From assembly GCA_041590075.1 (NCBI GenBank), contig JBFHUL010000003.1, positions 13,393 to 77,392 on the forward strand: 64,000 nt of DNA, given 5' to 3'. Origin of the DNA: PZPK01 sp041590075. GTDB lineage: Bacteria > Pseudomonadota > Gammaproteobacteria > Pseudomonadales > Oleiphilaceae. The notes under the pieces were generated by a model, which was not told where the DNA came from, did no database searches, and saw nothing but the letters and a program-made list of their open reading frames with translations. Shown one piece after another: positions 44,989 to 54,241 of the stretch. Made by a program: the position numbers and the translations under genes. The stretch's first letter is position 1. The number at the start of each line of letters is the position of its first letter.

Positions 44989-46095
44989 ATGAAAAGCCCA
45001 AGTGAAACCCGCGTCATCGTCGGCATGTCCGGAGGTGTAGACTCGTCTGTTTCCGCCCTGTTATTGCAGCAACAAGGCTATGAGGTGGAAGGCTTGTTCA
45101 TGAAAAACTGGGATGAGGACGACGGCACCGAATACTGCACCGCCATCGCTGACCTGAATGATGCGCAAAGTGTTTGCGACAAGCTCGATATCAAACTGCA
45201 TCAGGCTAATTTTGCAGCCGAATATTGGGACAATGTCTTTGAACATTTTTTATCCGAATACCAGGCCGGTAGAACCCCTAACCCCGACATCCTGTGCAAT
45301 AAGGAAATCAAATTCAAAGCCTTCCTGGATTATGCGCTGACCCTGGGTGCCGACTTCATCGCGACAGGACACTATGTGCGCCGCAAACATACTCCCCCGC
45401 ACACATACCTGCTAAAAGGCCTCGACACCAACAAGGATCAAAGTTATTTTCTGCACGCGGTAGGTGAAGACAAATTGGCACGCACGCTGTTTCCGGTAGG
45501 AGAACTGGAAAAGCCGCAAGTCCGAAAACTGGCTGAGCAGCACAATCTGATTACGCACGATAAAAAAGACAGCACGGGCATCTGTTTTATCGGCGAACGC
45601 AAATTTTCTGACTTTCTCAAGCAGTATTTGCCCGCACAGCCCGGCAATATTGAAACCGACACCGGCGATATAATTGGGTGCCACCAAGGACTTATGTACC
45701 ACACCATTGGCCAGCGCCAGGGATTAGGAATTGGAGGCCTCAAAAATTATGACGAGTCACCATGGTACGTTGCCGCCAAAGACCTGCAACGCAATGTACT
45801 GATCGTCGTCCAGGGTAAAAATCATCCGCTGCTATTCAGTTCATCTCTCGACTGCGCACAGCTGCATTGGATTAATGGCGCGCCATCTCATTTTCCGCTT
45901 TCCTGTCACGCTAAAGTCCGGTACCGACAGCATGATCAGGCTTGCGTCGTGATCGACCTTGGCAAGGGGCGCTATCGGGTAGAGTTCGAGAGCCATCAGC
46001 GCGCCATTACACCCGGACAGTCCGTTGTTTTCTATCAGAACGACATTTGTCTGGGCGGCGGTATTATCGAAACGACTCGCACGGGAGAACGCTAA
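44989..46095 (+). CDS. mnmA: tRNA-specific 2-thiouridylase MnmA
   Basis: 368 aa. ATP-pyrophosphatase P-loop GMSGGVDSS at 12-20 and the catalytic cysteines Cys103 (ILCNKEIKF) and Cys199 (STGICFIGE). Introduces sulfur at wobble U34 of Lys/Glu/Gln tRNAs, receiving it from the Tus relay. A -10-like TAGAAT (44942-44947) lies in the 66 nt upstream. Its stop shares one base with the hflD start. Confidence 0.96.
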   Translation: MKSPSETRVIVGMSGGVDSSVSALLLQQQGYEVEGLFMKNWDEDDGTEYCTAIADLNDAQSVCDKLDIKLHQANFAAEYWDNVFEHFLSEYQAGRTPNPDILCNKEIKFKAFLDYALTLGADFIATGHYVRRKHTPPHTYLLKGLDTNKDQSYFLHAVGEDKLARTLFPVGELEKPQVRKLAEQHNLITHDKKDSTGICFIGERKFSDFLKQYLPAQPGNIETDTGDIIGCHQGLMYHTIGQRQGLGIGGLKNYDESPWYVAAKDLQRNVLIVVQGKNHPLLFSSSLDCAQLHWINGAPSHFPLSCHAKVRYRQHDQACVVIDLGKGRYRVEFESHQRAITPGQSVVFYQNDICLGGGIIETTRTGER

Positions 46096-46715
46096 TGGCT
46101 GCACAGGAAGAACAACTCATCGCACTGGCAGGCATTTTTCAGGCATGTCAACTGGTCAACCAGATTGCACGCCATGGCCAGACAGAGAACGGCCAACTGG
46201 AAACCGCCGTAAACAGTCTGCTCGTGACAGATCCCGGATCTACCCTTGAGGTCTACGGTTCGCTGGAGCACATCCATTCGGGCCTAAGCCTTCTCAAGAA
46301 ACTTTTACGGGGAACTACGCCTAACGAGGACATGAACGCCGTGCGCTATGCGATGGCGGTCTTACATCTGGAGGCAAAGTTGAGCAAGAATCAGCAGATG
46401 ATGGCCACAATTGGGCAACGACTCCAGCACGCCAAATCTCAGGCGGAGCATTTTGGTCCACTGCACGAGAACGTTTTCGAGGGGCTTGCCGCGATTTATA
46501 TGGACACTATCAGCACCTTCAAATTGCGCATTCAAGTTAACGGCAACCCCAACCTGCTTCAGAATTCTTTGAACGCTGCTAAAATTCGCACCTTACTGTT
46601 TGCGGCTATTCGATCCGCCGTGCTCTGGCGCCAACTTGGTGGCAGGCGCTGGCACTTTATCTTTAAAAAACGCGCTTTGGCCAACACCGTAGATCACCTG
46701 CTCACGCTGGGGTGA
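46095..46715 (+). CDS. hflD: HflD-family high-frequency lysogenisation protein
   Basis: 206 aa from the ATG at 46095, which overlaps the mnmA stop (TAATG). All-helical protein; IALAGIFQACQLVNQIA at the start and NAAKIRTLLFAAIRSAVLW near the end are family signatures. In E. coli HflD is membrane-associated and affects phage lambda CII stability; the natural role is unclear. Conserved between mnmA and purB. Confidence 0.92.
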   Translation: MAAQEEQLIALAGIFQACQLVNQIARHGQTENGQLETAVNSLLVTDPGSTLEVYGSLEHIHSGLSLLKKLLRGTTPNEDMNAVRYAMAVLHLEAKLSKNQQMMATIGQRLQHAKSQAEHFGPLHENVFEGLAAIYMDTISTFKLRIQVNGNPNLLQNSLNAAKIRTLLFAAIRSAVLWRQLGGRRWHFIFKKRALANTVDHLLTLG

Positions 46716-46815
46716 AACGCGCAGAGCTGTGCGTCTCGGGCATTCTGTAGTATGATTGCCGCCCATTTTTTGAGCACCACCCAACCCAATCAGACAGTCA
46801 AGACAGAGAGCGTTC

Positions 46816-48201
46816 ATGCAACTATCTTCTTTAACCGCCGTTTCCCCTATTGATGGCCGCTATGGCTCCAAAGTGTCAGAATTACGCGGCATCTTCAGTG
46901 AGTTTGGCCTCATCAAGTTTCGTGTGGAAGTTGAAATTCGCTGGCTTCAGACTCTGGCTCGCCACCCAGACATCGTCGAACTGCCCGAATTTTCACCGCA
47001 GGCCAATGCCTATCTTGACGAACTGGTAACCAACTTTTCCCTAGAGGACGCGGAACGGGTCAAGGCGATCGAGGCAACCACTAACCATGATGTGAAAGCG
47101 GTTGAGTATCTGATCAAAGAAAAGCTTGATGCCGTCAACGAGACACTTCCGGAGTTGTCTGAAGGCGCTGAGTTTGTGCATTTTGCCTGCACATCCGAAG
47201 ACATCAACAACCTGTCTCATGGATTGATGTTAAAAAATGGACTCGAACACAGCCTGCTCCCTGCCATGCACGCCGTCATTGAAAAACTGCATCATCTGGC
47301 GCTTGATCTGGCCGACCAACCCATGCTCTCACGCACCCACGGGCAAACCGCCTCGCCCTCCACCATGGGCAAAGAGCTGGCTAACGTGGTGGCGCGACTG
47401 CGCCGTCAAATTCAGATCATCAGCCAGGTTGATATTCTTGGCAAAATTAACGGCGCTGTGGGCAACTATAACGCGCATCTGGCCGCCTATCCTGACGTTG
47501 ACTGGCAAGCCAATGCTCAAGCATTTATTGAACAACTGGGCCTGGAATATAACCCCTACACGACGCAGATCGAACCTCACGATTATATCGCGGAGCTGTT
47601 CAATGCCATCGCCCGCTTCAACACCATCCTGATTGATCTGGATCGCGATATCTGGGGCTATATTTCGTTGGGCTACTTCAAGCAAAAAACCGTGGCCGGT
47701 GAAGTCGGATCATCCACCATGCCGCACAAAGTCAATCCGATTGATTTTGAAAACTCGGAAGGCAACCTTGGCTTGGCCAATGCGATCCTGAATCACCTCA
47801 GCGAAAAACTTCCCATCTCCCGGTGGCAGCGAGATCTTACCGATTCAACGGTGTTGCGTAATCTTGGGGTGGGCCTGGCGCATAGCCTGATAGCCTATCA
47901 GGCCAGTTTGAAAGGTTTAAACAAACTGGAGATCAATCCTGCCAAACTGGCCAAGGATCTGGATGATGCCTGGGAAATTATGGCTGAGCCCATTCAGACA
48001 GTCATGCGACGATACAAAATCGATCAACCCTACGAAAAACTGAAAGCGCTGACGCGCGGCCAGACCATGAACAGAGAAACAATTCAGCGCTTCATCGAGG
48101 GGCTGGATATACCGGATTCCGCCAAACAGGAGCTGTTACAGCTCACACCTTCCACGTATATCGGCAATGCCGCCGCTCAGGCACGCGCACTGGACGATTA
48201 A
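46816..48201 (+). CDS. purB: Adenylosuccinate lyase
   Basis: 461 aa. Works twice in purine synthesis (SAICAR to AICAR, adenylosuccinate to AMP). Signature GEVGSSTMPHKVNPIDFEN with the catalytic Ser loop, and HFACTSEDINN and RTHGQTASPSTMGKE segments. The long E. coli-type form. A -10-like TATGAT (46751-46756) lies about 60 nt upstream, with no good -35. roxA follows after 6 nt. Confidence 0.96.
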   Translation: MQLSSLTAVSPIDGRYGSKVSELRGIFSEFGLIKFRVEVEIRWLQTLARHPDIVELPEFSPQANAYLDELVTNFSLEDAERVKAIEATTNHDVKAVEYLIKEKLDAVNETLPELSEGAEFVHFACTSEDINNLSHGLMLKNGLEHSLLPAMHAVIEKLHHLALDLADQPMLSRTHGQTASPSTMGKELANVVARLRRQIQIISQVDILGKINGAVGNYNAHLAAYPDVDWQANAQAFIEQLGLEYNPYTTQIEPHDYIAELFNAIARFNTILIDLDRDIWGYISLGYFKQKTVAGEVGSSTMPHKVNPIDFENSEGNLGLANAILNHLSEKLPISRWQRDLTDSTVLRNLGVGLAHSLIAYQASLKGLNKLEINPAKLAKDLDDAWEIMAEPIQTVMRRYKIDQPYEKLKALTRGQTMNRETIQRFIEGLDIPDSAKQELLQLTPSTYIGNAAAQARALDD

Positions 48202-48207
48202 AACCGG

Positions 48208-49389
48208 ATGAAGGCGGACCCCACGGCACTGCTTGGCGGCCTCACTGCCGAGCAGTTTCTGGCCGAATATTGGCAAAAGAAACCTCTACTGATTCGTCAG
48301 GCCTTCACGCATGACATCTGCCCCCTTTCGCCAGAGGAATTGGCCGGGCTCGCGCTGGAAGAGGGCGTTGAAGCGCGCATCATTCAGGAGGCGCATGCCG
48401 ATGGCCCCTGGCAGCTCCGGCGAGGCCCTTTCTCGGAACAGGACTTTGTCTCTCTTCCCGCAACACACTGGACCTTGCTGGTACAACAACTGGATGCCTG
48501 GGTGCCCGAAATCCACGCACTGAAACAGGCGTTTCGCTTCATTCCCGATTGGCGGGTCGATGACATCATGGCTTCCTATGCACCACAAGGAGGGAGTGTA
48601 GGTCCTCACTTCGACTACTATGATGTGTTCCTGATTCAGGCCCAGGGTGAGCGCGAATGGCGTATCGGCCAGCACTGTGATCGCCACTCACCGCGCATAT
48701 CAGGTACCGAGCTCAATATTCTGGCTGACTTTCAGGAAAGCGAACGCCACCTTCTCGCACCGGGCGACATGCTCTATTTACCGCCACACCTCGCCCATTA
48801 CGGAATCGCACAGAATGCCTGCATCACCTTGTCGTTGGGTTTTCGCGCCCCAAGTTATCAACAGATCATTGACGGGTTCACAACACACATACTGGAGCAG
48901 CTGCCTCCCGATCGTTTCTACCAAGATGCCAATCTGGAAACCACCCTGCACCCGGGTGAGATCGCGCCTGCGAGCATTCTGAAACTGCGCGAAATTATCA
49001 ACCGTGCACTGGACGACGACATACAACTCGCCAAATGGTTTGGCGCATTCTCGACGGAGCCCAAAAACCCCGCAGTACTGCCTGACGATGACGACTGCCA
49101 GCTTGATAGAAATGCGCTACTCACTGCGGCCCGCCAAGAAGCCACACTACCGGGTAACGACGGCTCGAGATTTGCTTATGTAACACTCACATCAGGAATT
49201 TGCCTGTTTATTGACGGCATACCCATGGATCTGGGCCAGAAAGACCTCACCTGGGTTCAGGGCTTGTGTGATACGCGGCGCCTCATTCTTGCGCGCATCC
49301 CCGAGCTGAGCACCAGAATTGAACTACAAGATTACCTTCTAGATTGTATCGCACAGGGAAGCCTGCATCTGGAAGTCAGCGATGAGTAA
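48208..49389 (+). CDS. roxA: Ribosomal oxygenase RoxA (YcfD), L16 arginine hydroxylase
   Basis: 393 aa. JmjC/cupin 2-oxoglutarate oxygenase; the iron-binding HxD is in GPHFDYYDVF, and LPPHLAHYG supplies the distal His. E. coli RoxA hydroxylates an Arg of ribosomal protein L16. The C-terminal about 150 residues form the dimerisation and winged-helix region of this subfamily. 6 nt after purB. Confidence 0.9.
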   Translation: MKADPTALLGGLTAEQFLAEYWQKKPLLIRQAFTHDICPLSPEELAGLALEEGVEARIIQEAHADGPWQLRRGPFSEQDFVSLPATHWTLLVQQLDAWVPEIHALKQAFRFIPDWRVDDIMASYAPQGGSVGPHFDYYDVFLIQAQGEREWRIGQHCDRHSPRISGTELNILADFQESERHLLAPGDMLYLPPHLAHYGIAQNACITLSLGFRAPSYQQIIDGFTTHILEQLPPDRFYQDANLETTLHPGEIAPASILKLREIINRALDDDIQLAKWFGAFSTEPKNPAVLPDDDDCQLDRNALLTAARQEATLPGNDGSRFAYVTLTSGICLFIDGIPMDLGQKDLTWVQGLCDTRRLILARIPELSTRIELQDYLLDCIAQGSLHLEVSDE

Positions 49390-49397
49390 AATACCGT

Positions 49398-50405
49398 ATG
49401 GCTCTGATCAAAATAAGCCGTCAGAAATTAACGGCGATTGATTCCCTTACCCGCAACGCGGTTACGAAACTCGCAGCACGCCAGGGTGACCTGGTCGCTA
49501 AAGATATACTCACCCTTCTGAACGAGCCTGAAACACAGCGTGGCCCAACGCAGTATATGTTTACCTTTCATACGCAAGGACACCTCATTGGCCTCTGTTT
49601 GGGAGAAATAAATGCTCACAGCGCTCACCTGAGACACCTGCTCATTGATAAGAACAACCAGTCCCGGGGCATAGGCCAAAACATGATGTACGGCATGTTT
49701 CGGCAACTTCTGCAATCAGGCGTAGATTCGGTGCGCTTAAACAGCCAGCAGCGACAATTGCAATGGCTGGAAGCAAACGGCTTTATTCAATTAGAGCTCG
49801 CTGACTCACACACGCCAAATCGCCAGTATGAGCTGATCAACCCCTGCCTGGGCCATTACATGCAAAGCCGCCCCTCGGCGGCGGCCAATCCCGACGCCGC
49901 AGCGTCGCATATGCGCATTGGCCAGGATATGAGCACGCATCGCTTCCACAACGAAGCAGACTGGCTGGCATTACACCGCAGCATGCTACTGCAAGCGCGC
50001 CGCCGCATCTGGCTCATGGCACACACCATCAACAGCCCTCTGCTGCTGCAAACCGAAACAGCTCAGGCCGTTGTGCAGCTGATCAAGCGCAATCCACAAG
50101 CCGAAATACGCTTACTGATTGAGGATGACCGACAAAGTGCCGGCTATTACAACCCCACGATTCAAGCATTGCAAAAGCTCAGCAGCTATTGCGAAATTCG
50201 CACCTTGCACAAAACCGGACAACGCCTGAAAGACCTGTTCACCCTTGTGGATTTTGATGCCAGTATTCAGCGCACCAGCACTAGCGACTACCATGGGCAA
50301 GCTTACTACCACAGCCGGTTGTTGAGTAATCGCCTCAGCCAGAATTATGATCAGGTCTGGCAATACGCAAGACCCTCTCTAGAACTACGCCGACTAGCCC
50401 TCTAA
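49398..50405 (+). CDS. GNAT acetyltransferase fused to a phospholipase-D-like domain
   Basis: 335 aa. Residues about 1-145 have an acetyl-CoA-binding GNAT signature (HLLIDKNNQSRGIGQNMM, with the R-G-I-G loop). Residues about 175-335 (IWLMAHTINSPLL, IRLLIEDDRQS, LVDFDASIQRTS, YYHSRLLSNRL) have the strand/helix rhythm of one PLD-type half but no HxK(x4)D motif, so it may be binding rather than catalytic (DUF7931-like). The gene follows roxA at 9 nt and ends at a strong terminator. Homologues stand at this spot in pseudomonads; function not known. Confidence 0.75.
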   Translation: MALIKISRQKLTAIDSLTRNAVTKLAARQGDLVAKDILTLLNEPETQRGPTQYMFTFHTQGHLIGLCLGEINAHSAHLRHLLIDKNNQSRGIGQNMMYGMFRQLLQSGVDSVRLNSQQRQLQWLEANGFIQLELADSHTPNRQYELINPCLGHYMQSRPSAAANPDAAASHMRIGQDMSTHRFHNEADWLALHRSMLLQARRRIWLMAHTINSPLLLQTETAQAVVQLIKRNPQAEIRLLIEDDRQSAGYYNPTIQALQKLSSYCEIRTLHKTGQRLKDLFTLVDFDASIQRTSTSDYHGQAYYHSRLLSNRLSQNYDQVWQYARPSLELRRLAL

Positions 50406-50425
50406 GCGATTATTCATGAGACAAT

Positions 50426-50455
50426 AAAAAACCCGGCGGATGGCCGGGTTTTTTT
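50426..50455. terminator. Bidirectional intrinsic terminator (GNAT gene / glcB)
   Basis: AAAAAA-CCCGGC (50426-50437), loop GGATG, GCCGGG-TTTTTTT (50443-50455). Six GC pairs flanked by A- and T-tracts give intrinsic termination both ways, between convergent genes. Confidence 0.9.
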
Positions 50456-50471
50456 GAGGATCACACTGTGA

Positions 50472-52640
50472 TCATTGCGCCTTGAACTTCAATCGATACG
50501 CATGCAACAGAGGCTCGGTGTAACCACTGGGCTGCTCCTTGCCTTTGAAGATCAAATCCGATGCCGCCTGGAACGCAATGCCATCGAAATCGGGGGCCAT
50601 GTTGATGTAGTTGGGATCACCCGCATTCTGACCGTCCACAATCGCAGCCATGCGCTTGAGACTTTCTTCTACCTGCTCACGCGTACAAATACCGTGTTCC
50701 AGCCAGTTCGCAACATGCTGTGAAGAAATACGCAAAGTAGCGCGGTCTTCCATCAGACCCACGTTGTTGATGTCGGGTACTTTGGAACAGCCCACGCCCT
50801 GGTCCACCCAGCGCACCACATAACCCAAAATACCCTGACAGTTATTATCAATCTCTTTCTGAATCTCTTCCGCACTCAGGCTCGAAGGATCTTCCAACAG
50901 AGGAATGGTCAGGATATCGTCCACATTCGCGCGCGCACGCTTCTTAAGCTCATCCTGGGTCGCGAACACATCTACTTTGTGATAATGCATCGCGTGCAGG
51001 GCTGCAGCGGTAGGCGATGGCACCCATGCCGTATTGGCACCCGCTTTCGGATGGCCAATTTTTTGTTCCATCATCATGCCCATTTCATCAGGAATAGGCC
51101 ACATGCCCTTACCAATCTGAGCACGCCCCTGAAGACCGGTTGCCAAACCGATGTCGACGTTCCAATCTTCGTAGGCATTAATCCAGGTCTGTTGCTTCAT
51201 CACGGTCTTGGGAACAAATGGACCTGCCAGCATGGAGGTATGGATTTCATCCCCGGTGCGGTCCAGGAAACCGGTATTGATGAACACCACTCGGTCTTTG
51301 GCGGCACGAATACACTCCTTGAGGTTCACCGTAGTACGACGCTCTTCATCCATGATGCCCATTTTCATAGTAAAGCGAGGCAAGCCCAACGCATCTTCCA
51401 CACGTCCGAACAACTCGTTCGCGAAAGCGACTTCTTCCGGACCATGCATTTTCGGTTTAACGATGTTCACCGAGTCGGCCGTTGAGTTCCGGAACGGAGC
51501 ATTGCCTTTCAAGTCATGCATGGCGATCAGGGTAGTGATCATACCATCCATAATACCTTCAGGAATTTCATTGCCATCTTCCAGCAGAATTGCCGGGTTG
51601 GTCATGAGGTGCCCCACGTTGCGCACAAACAGCATGGAACGACCTTTCACCGTGAAAGCCTCGCCGTTAGGTGCCGTGTATTCGCGATCCGGGTTCATAC
51701 GGCGCGTGAAGGTCTTGCCACCCTTGCTGACTTCTTCTTCAAGATCGCCCTTCATCAGGCCCAGCCAGTTACCGTAGGTAGTCACTTTATCTTCAGCATC
51801 CACGGCGGCCACGGAATCTTCACAGTCCATGATCGTGGTCAGTGCAGCTTCCATTAGAATATCTTTGACGCCCGCCGCATCGGTCTGACCAATGGGGCTG
51901 TTGGCATCAATCTGAATTTCAAAGCGCAGGCCGTTATTCTGCAACAGCACGCCCGTTGGCTGGGCGGCGTCGCCGGTATAGCCGACAAATTTTTCCGGGG
52001 CAGCAAGTCCTGTTGTACTGCCATCCTTCAGAGTGACCTGAAGCTGGCCATTCACTACCGCATAAGCCGTGCTATCCGCATGGTCGCCCTGCGCCAAAGG
52101 CGCCGCGTCATTCAAAAAGCCACGTGCATAGGCAATGACCTTATCACCACGTACCTTGTTATAGCCCGTGCCTTTTTCAGCACCGCCTTCTTCTGAGATG
52201 ACATTCGTGCCATACAGCGCATCGTACAAAGATCCCCAACGCGCATTGACGGCATTGAGTGCGAAACGCGCATTCATGACGGGCACAACCAGCTGCGGGC
52301 CTGCCATCTGGCCGATTTCAGGTTCCACATTGGCCGTAGTGGCTTCAAAATCGGGGCCTTCAGGTACGAGATAACCAATGTCCTGCAAAAACGCTTTATA
52401 GTCATCAAAATTGTGGGGCTGACCTTTACGCTCAGTGTGATAGGCATCGATCTTGGCCTGCAGATCGTCACGCTTGGCAAGCAGTTCTCGATTGCGTGGT
52501 GCAAGCTCATTGGCGATCGCACCAAAAGCTTGCCAGAAAGAGTCCGGGTTGACTCCCGTGCCAGGAATGGCTTTATCGTTCACGAAATCGTACAGCTCTT
52601 TTGCGACTTGCAGGCCGCCAGCCTGAATACGTTCTGTCAT
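50472..52640 (-). CDS. glcB: Malate synthase G
   Basis: 722 aa from the ATG at 52640 (MTERIQAGG), with GAGG 9 nt upstream; 54 open codons before it are ignored. Condenses glyoxylate with acetyl-CoA to malate. Segments TTIMDCEDSVAAVDAEDK, RSMLFVRNVGHLMTNPA, GDEIHTSMLAGPF and the catalytic-Asp region near NGCQGILGYVVRWVDQGVG-type sequence are those of the monomeric G isoform. Isocitrate lyase is not in the window. Lies alone on the minus strand. Confidence 0.95.
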   Translation of the reverse strand: MTERIQAGGLQVAKELYDFVNDKAIPGTGVNPDSFWQAFGAIANELAPRNRELLAKRDDLQAKIDAYHTERKGQPHNFDDYKAFLQDIGYLVPEGPDFEATTANVEPEIGQMAGPQLVVPVMNARFALNAVNARWGSLYDALYGTNVISEEGGAEKGTGYNKVRGDKVIAYARGFLNDAAPLAQGDHADSTAYAVVNGQLQVTLKDGSTTGLAAPEKFVGYTGDAAQPTGVLLQNNGLRFEIQIDANSPIGQTDAAGVKDILMEAALTTIMDCEDSVAAVDAEDKVTTYGNWLGLMKGDLEEEVSKGGKTFTRRMNPDREYTAPNGEAFTVKGRSMLFVRNVGHLMTNPAILLEDGNEIPEGIMDGMITTLIAMHDLKGNAPFRNSTADSVNIVKPKMHGPEEVAFANELFGRVEDALGLPRFTMKMGIMDEERRTTVNLKECIRAAKDRVVFINTGFLDRTGDEIHTSMLAGPFVPKTVMKQQTWINAYEDWNVDIGLATGLQGRAQIGKGMWPIPDEMGMMMEQKIGHPKAGANTAWVPSPTAAALHAMHYHKVDVFATQDELKKRARANVDDILTIPLLEDPSSLSAEEIQKEIDNNCQGILGYVVRWVDQGVGCSKVPDINNVGLMEDRATLRISSQHVANWLEHGICTREQVEESLKRMAAIVDGQNAGDPNYINMAPDFDGIAFQAASDLIFKGKEQPSGYTEPLLHAYRLKFKAQ

Positions 52641-52816
52641 GTGTATCAGCCTCAACGCTAAAATGTTCTGGTAGAGCCCCGCTTGGCGGCGTTGAGAGCC
52701 GCACCAGGGAATGAGAAGGCGCAAGATTTTACATGAAATTGTGACAAAGCCCAAATTCTGCGCGCAATCAGGCGTCAGCAAAGGGCGTGCGAATTCCGGC
52801 AATTACGGGCGGCTCG

Positions 52817-52824
52817 GCTATACT
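52817..52824 (+). promoter_or_regulatory. Sigma-S-like -10 element before the 52869 gene
   Basis: GCTATACTGAA (from 52817) fits the extended RpoS-type -10 (CTATACTNAA) about 45 nt upstream of the start codon; the -35 region (TTCCGG 52794-52799) is poor, which RpoS tolerates. No second promoter is apparent in the 228 nt between glcB and this gene. Confidence 0.35.
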
Positions 52825-52868
52825 GAAATCACCAACCCGATAATTGCATTAATATTAAGCGTTTAAGC

Positions 52869-53651
52869 ATGCCTGTCACGACGATCACAATACTGGTTTT
52901 CAGCGCTATTTGCCTCGCAATTGGTGCCATCTATTTTGCACAGGTCAGAGAGCGCGCGCGCGTTGAGAGAGTGCGCAAAATAAGCAGCCTCTCAGACCGC
53001 TACCGGCGCCTGCAAGGCCTGCTGCACGACCTGCCCCCCCAGTATCTTGGCAATGAACTGCGGCTTATGGTTGCGGAGCGCTGCGTGGAAACCTTACAGG
53101 AGCTTATACCGCTCAAAAAGGACCCCCAGTTAGCCTCGAAATTGGCCCAGGATCAGGAGGCGCTCGCACAACTGCGCAGCAACCCTGCCAAACTCTCGCC
53201 CCAAAAGGTCAATAGCGAAGAAGAAGCCAAAAATGTGCGCAAACTACTCCAGGTATTGTTCAAATTCGTGCAGGCACAGAACAAACGCCGCGCCCTGAGT
53301 GCGGCTGATGCGAAAAAATACCTCGATCAAATTAATTTCTTCGCGTGTCAGTCGAAAGCCGACATGCTGGTTGCCCGTGCCGAGGCCGCCAACAAAGCCG
53401 GCAAACCACGTGTCGCTATCCACAACTATCATTCAGCGATCGCAGCGTATAAACCGGTCGCAGGAAATCCCGCTGCAGCCACCGCCGTGCAAGGCTTCAA
53501 ACAACGTATTGTGACGCTTGATCAAATTGCCGACGAGCATAACAAACGCGTGAAGGAGCAGGCACAAGAGAAGCTGGAAGGCAGCACCGAGTGGGATAAA
53601 TTTCTCAAAGACGACGAAACCTGGAAGAAAAAAAACCAGTACGACGATTAA
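52869..53651 (+). CDS. Hypothetical protein with an N-terminal membrane anchor
   Basis: 260 aa, not recognised as a named family. A single hydrophobic helix (residues 3-24) is followed by a basic helix, then an all-helical soluble part with coiled-coil tendency (about 60-150) and a strand-free region resembling TPR-like helices (ARAEAANKAGKPRVAIHNYHSAIAAY at about 173-198, one TPR-like repeat). The C-terminus is charged (KKKNQYDD). It is probably an inner-membrane anchored cytoplasmic protein. The last codons also form the terminator of the gene on the other strand. Confidence 0.7.
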   Translation: MPVTTITILVFSAICLAIGAIYFAQVRERARVERVRKISSLSDRYRRLQGLLHDLPPQYLGNELRLMVAERCVETLQELIPLKKDPQLASKLAQDQEALAQLRSNPAKLSPQKVNSEEEAKNVRKLLQVLFKFVQAQNKRRALSAADAKKYLDQINFFACQSKADMLVARAEAANKAGKPRVAIHNYHSAIAAYKPVAGNPAAATAVQGFKQRIVTLDQIADEHNKRVKEQAQEKLEGSTEWDKFLKDDETWKKKNQYDD

Positions 53652-53660
53652 TCGTACTGG
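53627..53660 (-). terminator. Intrinsic terminator for gpx, embedded in opposing coding sequence
   Basis: Perfect 9-bp stem CCAGTACGA (53636-53644) / TCGTACTGG (53652-53660), loop 7 nt, preceded on the plus strand by eight A (53628-53635), i.e. followed by eight T in the minus-strand transcript. The peroxidase gene ends 24 nt before. The A-tract and left arm encode the last residues (KKKNQYDD) of the plus-strand hypothetical protein, and its stop codon lies in the loop. Confidence 0.8.
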
Positions 53661-53684
53661 CCTCATGTCCTACCCGATAAAACG

Positions 53685-54167
53685 TTATCCAAGCAGCGCC
53701 TCGATATCGCTGGCAATTTCCTTCGGTTCGGTATTGGGTGCGTAACGTTTTTGCACCTGCCCCTCGCGGTCAACCAGAAACTTGGTGAAGTTCCACTTTA
53801 TTTTTTCCGACCCCAGCAGCCCTTTGGCTTCTTTTTTGAGATAGTCATACAGCGGGTGGGTATCCGGCCCATTCACATCGATTTTGGCAAACATCGGAAA
53901 ACTCACTCCGTAATTGAGTGAGCAGAACTCGGCAATTTCTTCGTTGCTGCCAGGGTCCTGTTTAAGAAACTGATTGCAGGGAAAACCCAGCACTTCCAGT
54001 CCTTTATCCTTGTATTGCTCATACAGCTCTTCGAGCCCTTTGAACTGCGGTGTGAACCCGCATTTGCTTGCGGTATTGACGATCAACAGCACCTTGCCGT
54101 CGAAGGCCTTAAGGTCTACTTGTTCGCCTTTGATATTCGTTACTTGAAAATCATAAATTCCGGCCAC
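53685..54167 (-). CDS. Glutathione peroxidase-family thiol peroxidase (GTG start)
   Basis: 160 aa from a GTG at 54167, supported by AAGGAG 7 nt upstream and the family-typical beginning MAGIYDF; 12 more codons are open but unsupported. Catalytic Cys36 in NTASKCGFTPQ, the Gln of FPCNQF and Trp of KWNFTKF complete the catalytic tetrad. A Cys enzyme, not selenocysteine; such bacterial members usually use thioredoxin (BtuE-type). It stands downstream of flgL on the same strand, 75 nt away. Confidence 0.93.
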   Translation of the reverse strand: MAGIYDFQVTNIKGEQVDLKAFDGKVLLIVNTASKCGFTPQFKGLEELYEQYKDKGLEVLGFPCNQFLKQDPGSNEEIAEFCSLNYGVSFPMFAKIDVNGPDTHPLYDYLKKEAKGLLGSEKIKWNFTKFLVDREGQVQKRYAPNTEPKEIASDIEALLG

Positions 54168-54241
54168 TGTGTGCTCCTTGTTTGTAGTGGGCGTAAACAG
54201 CAATCAGTCATACTACGCGAAAATTCGGCATCCGGTTTCAC

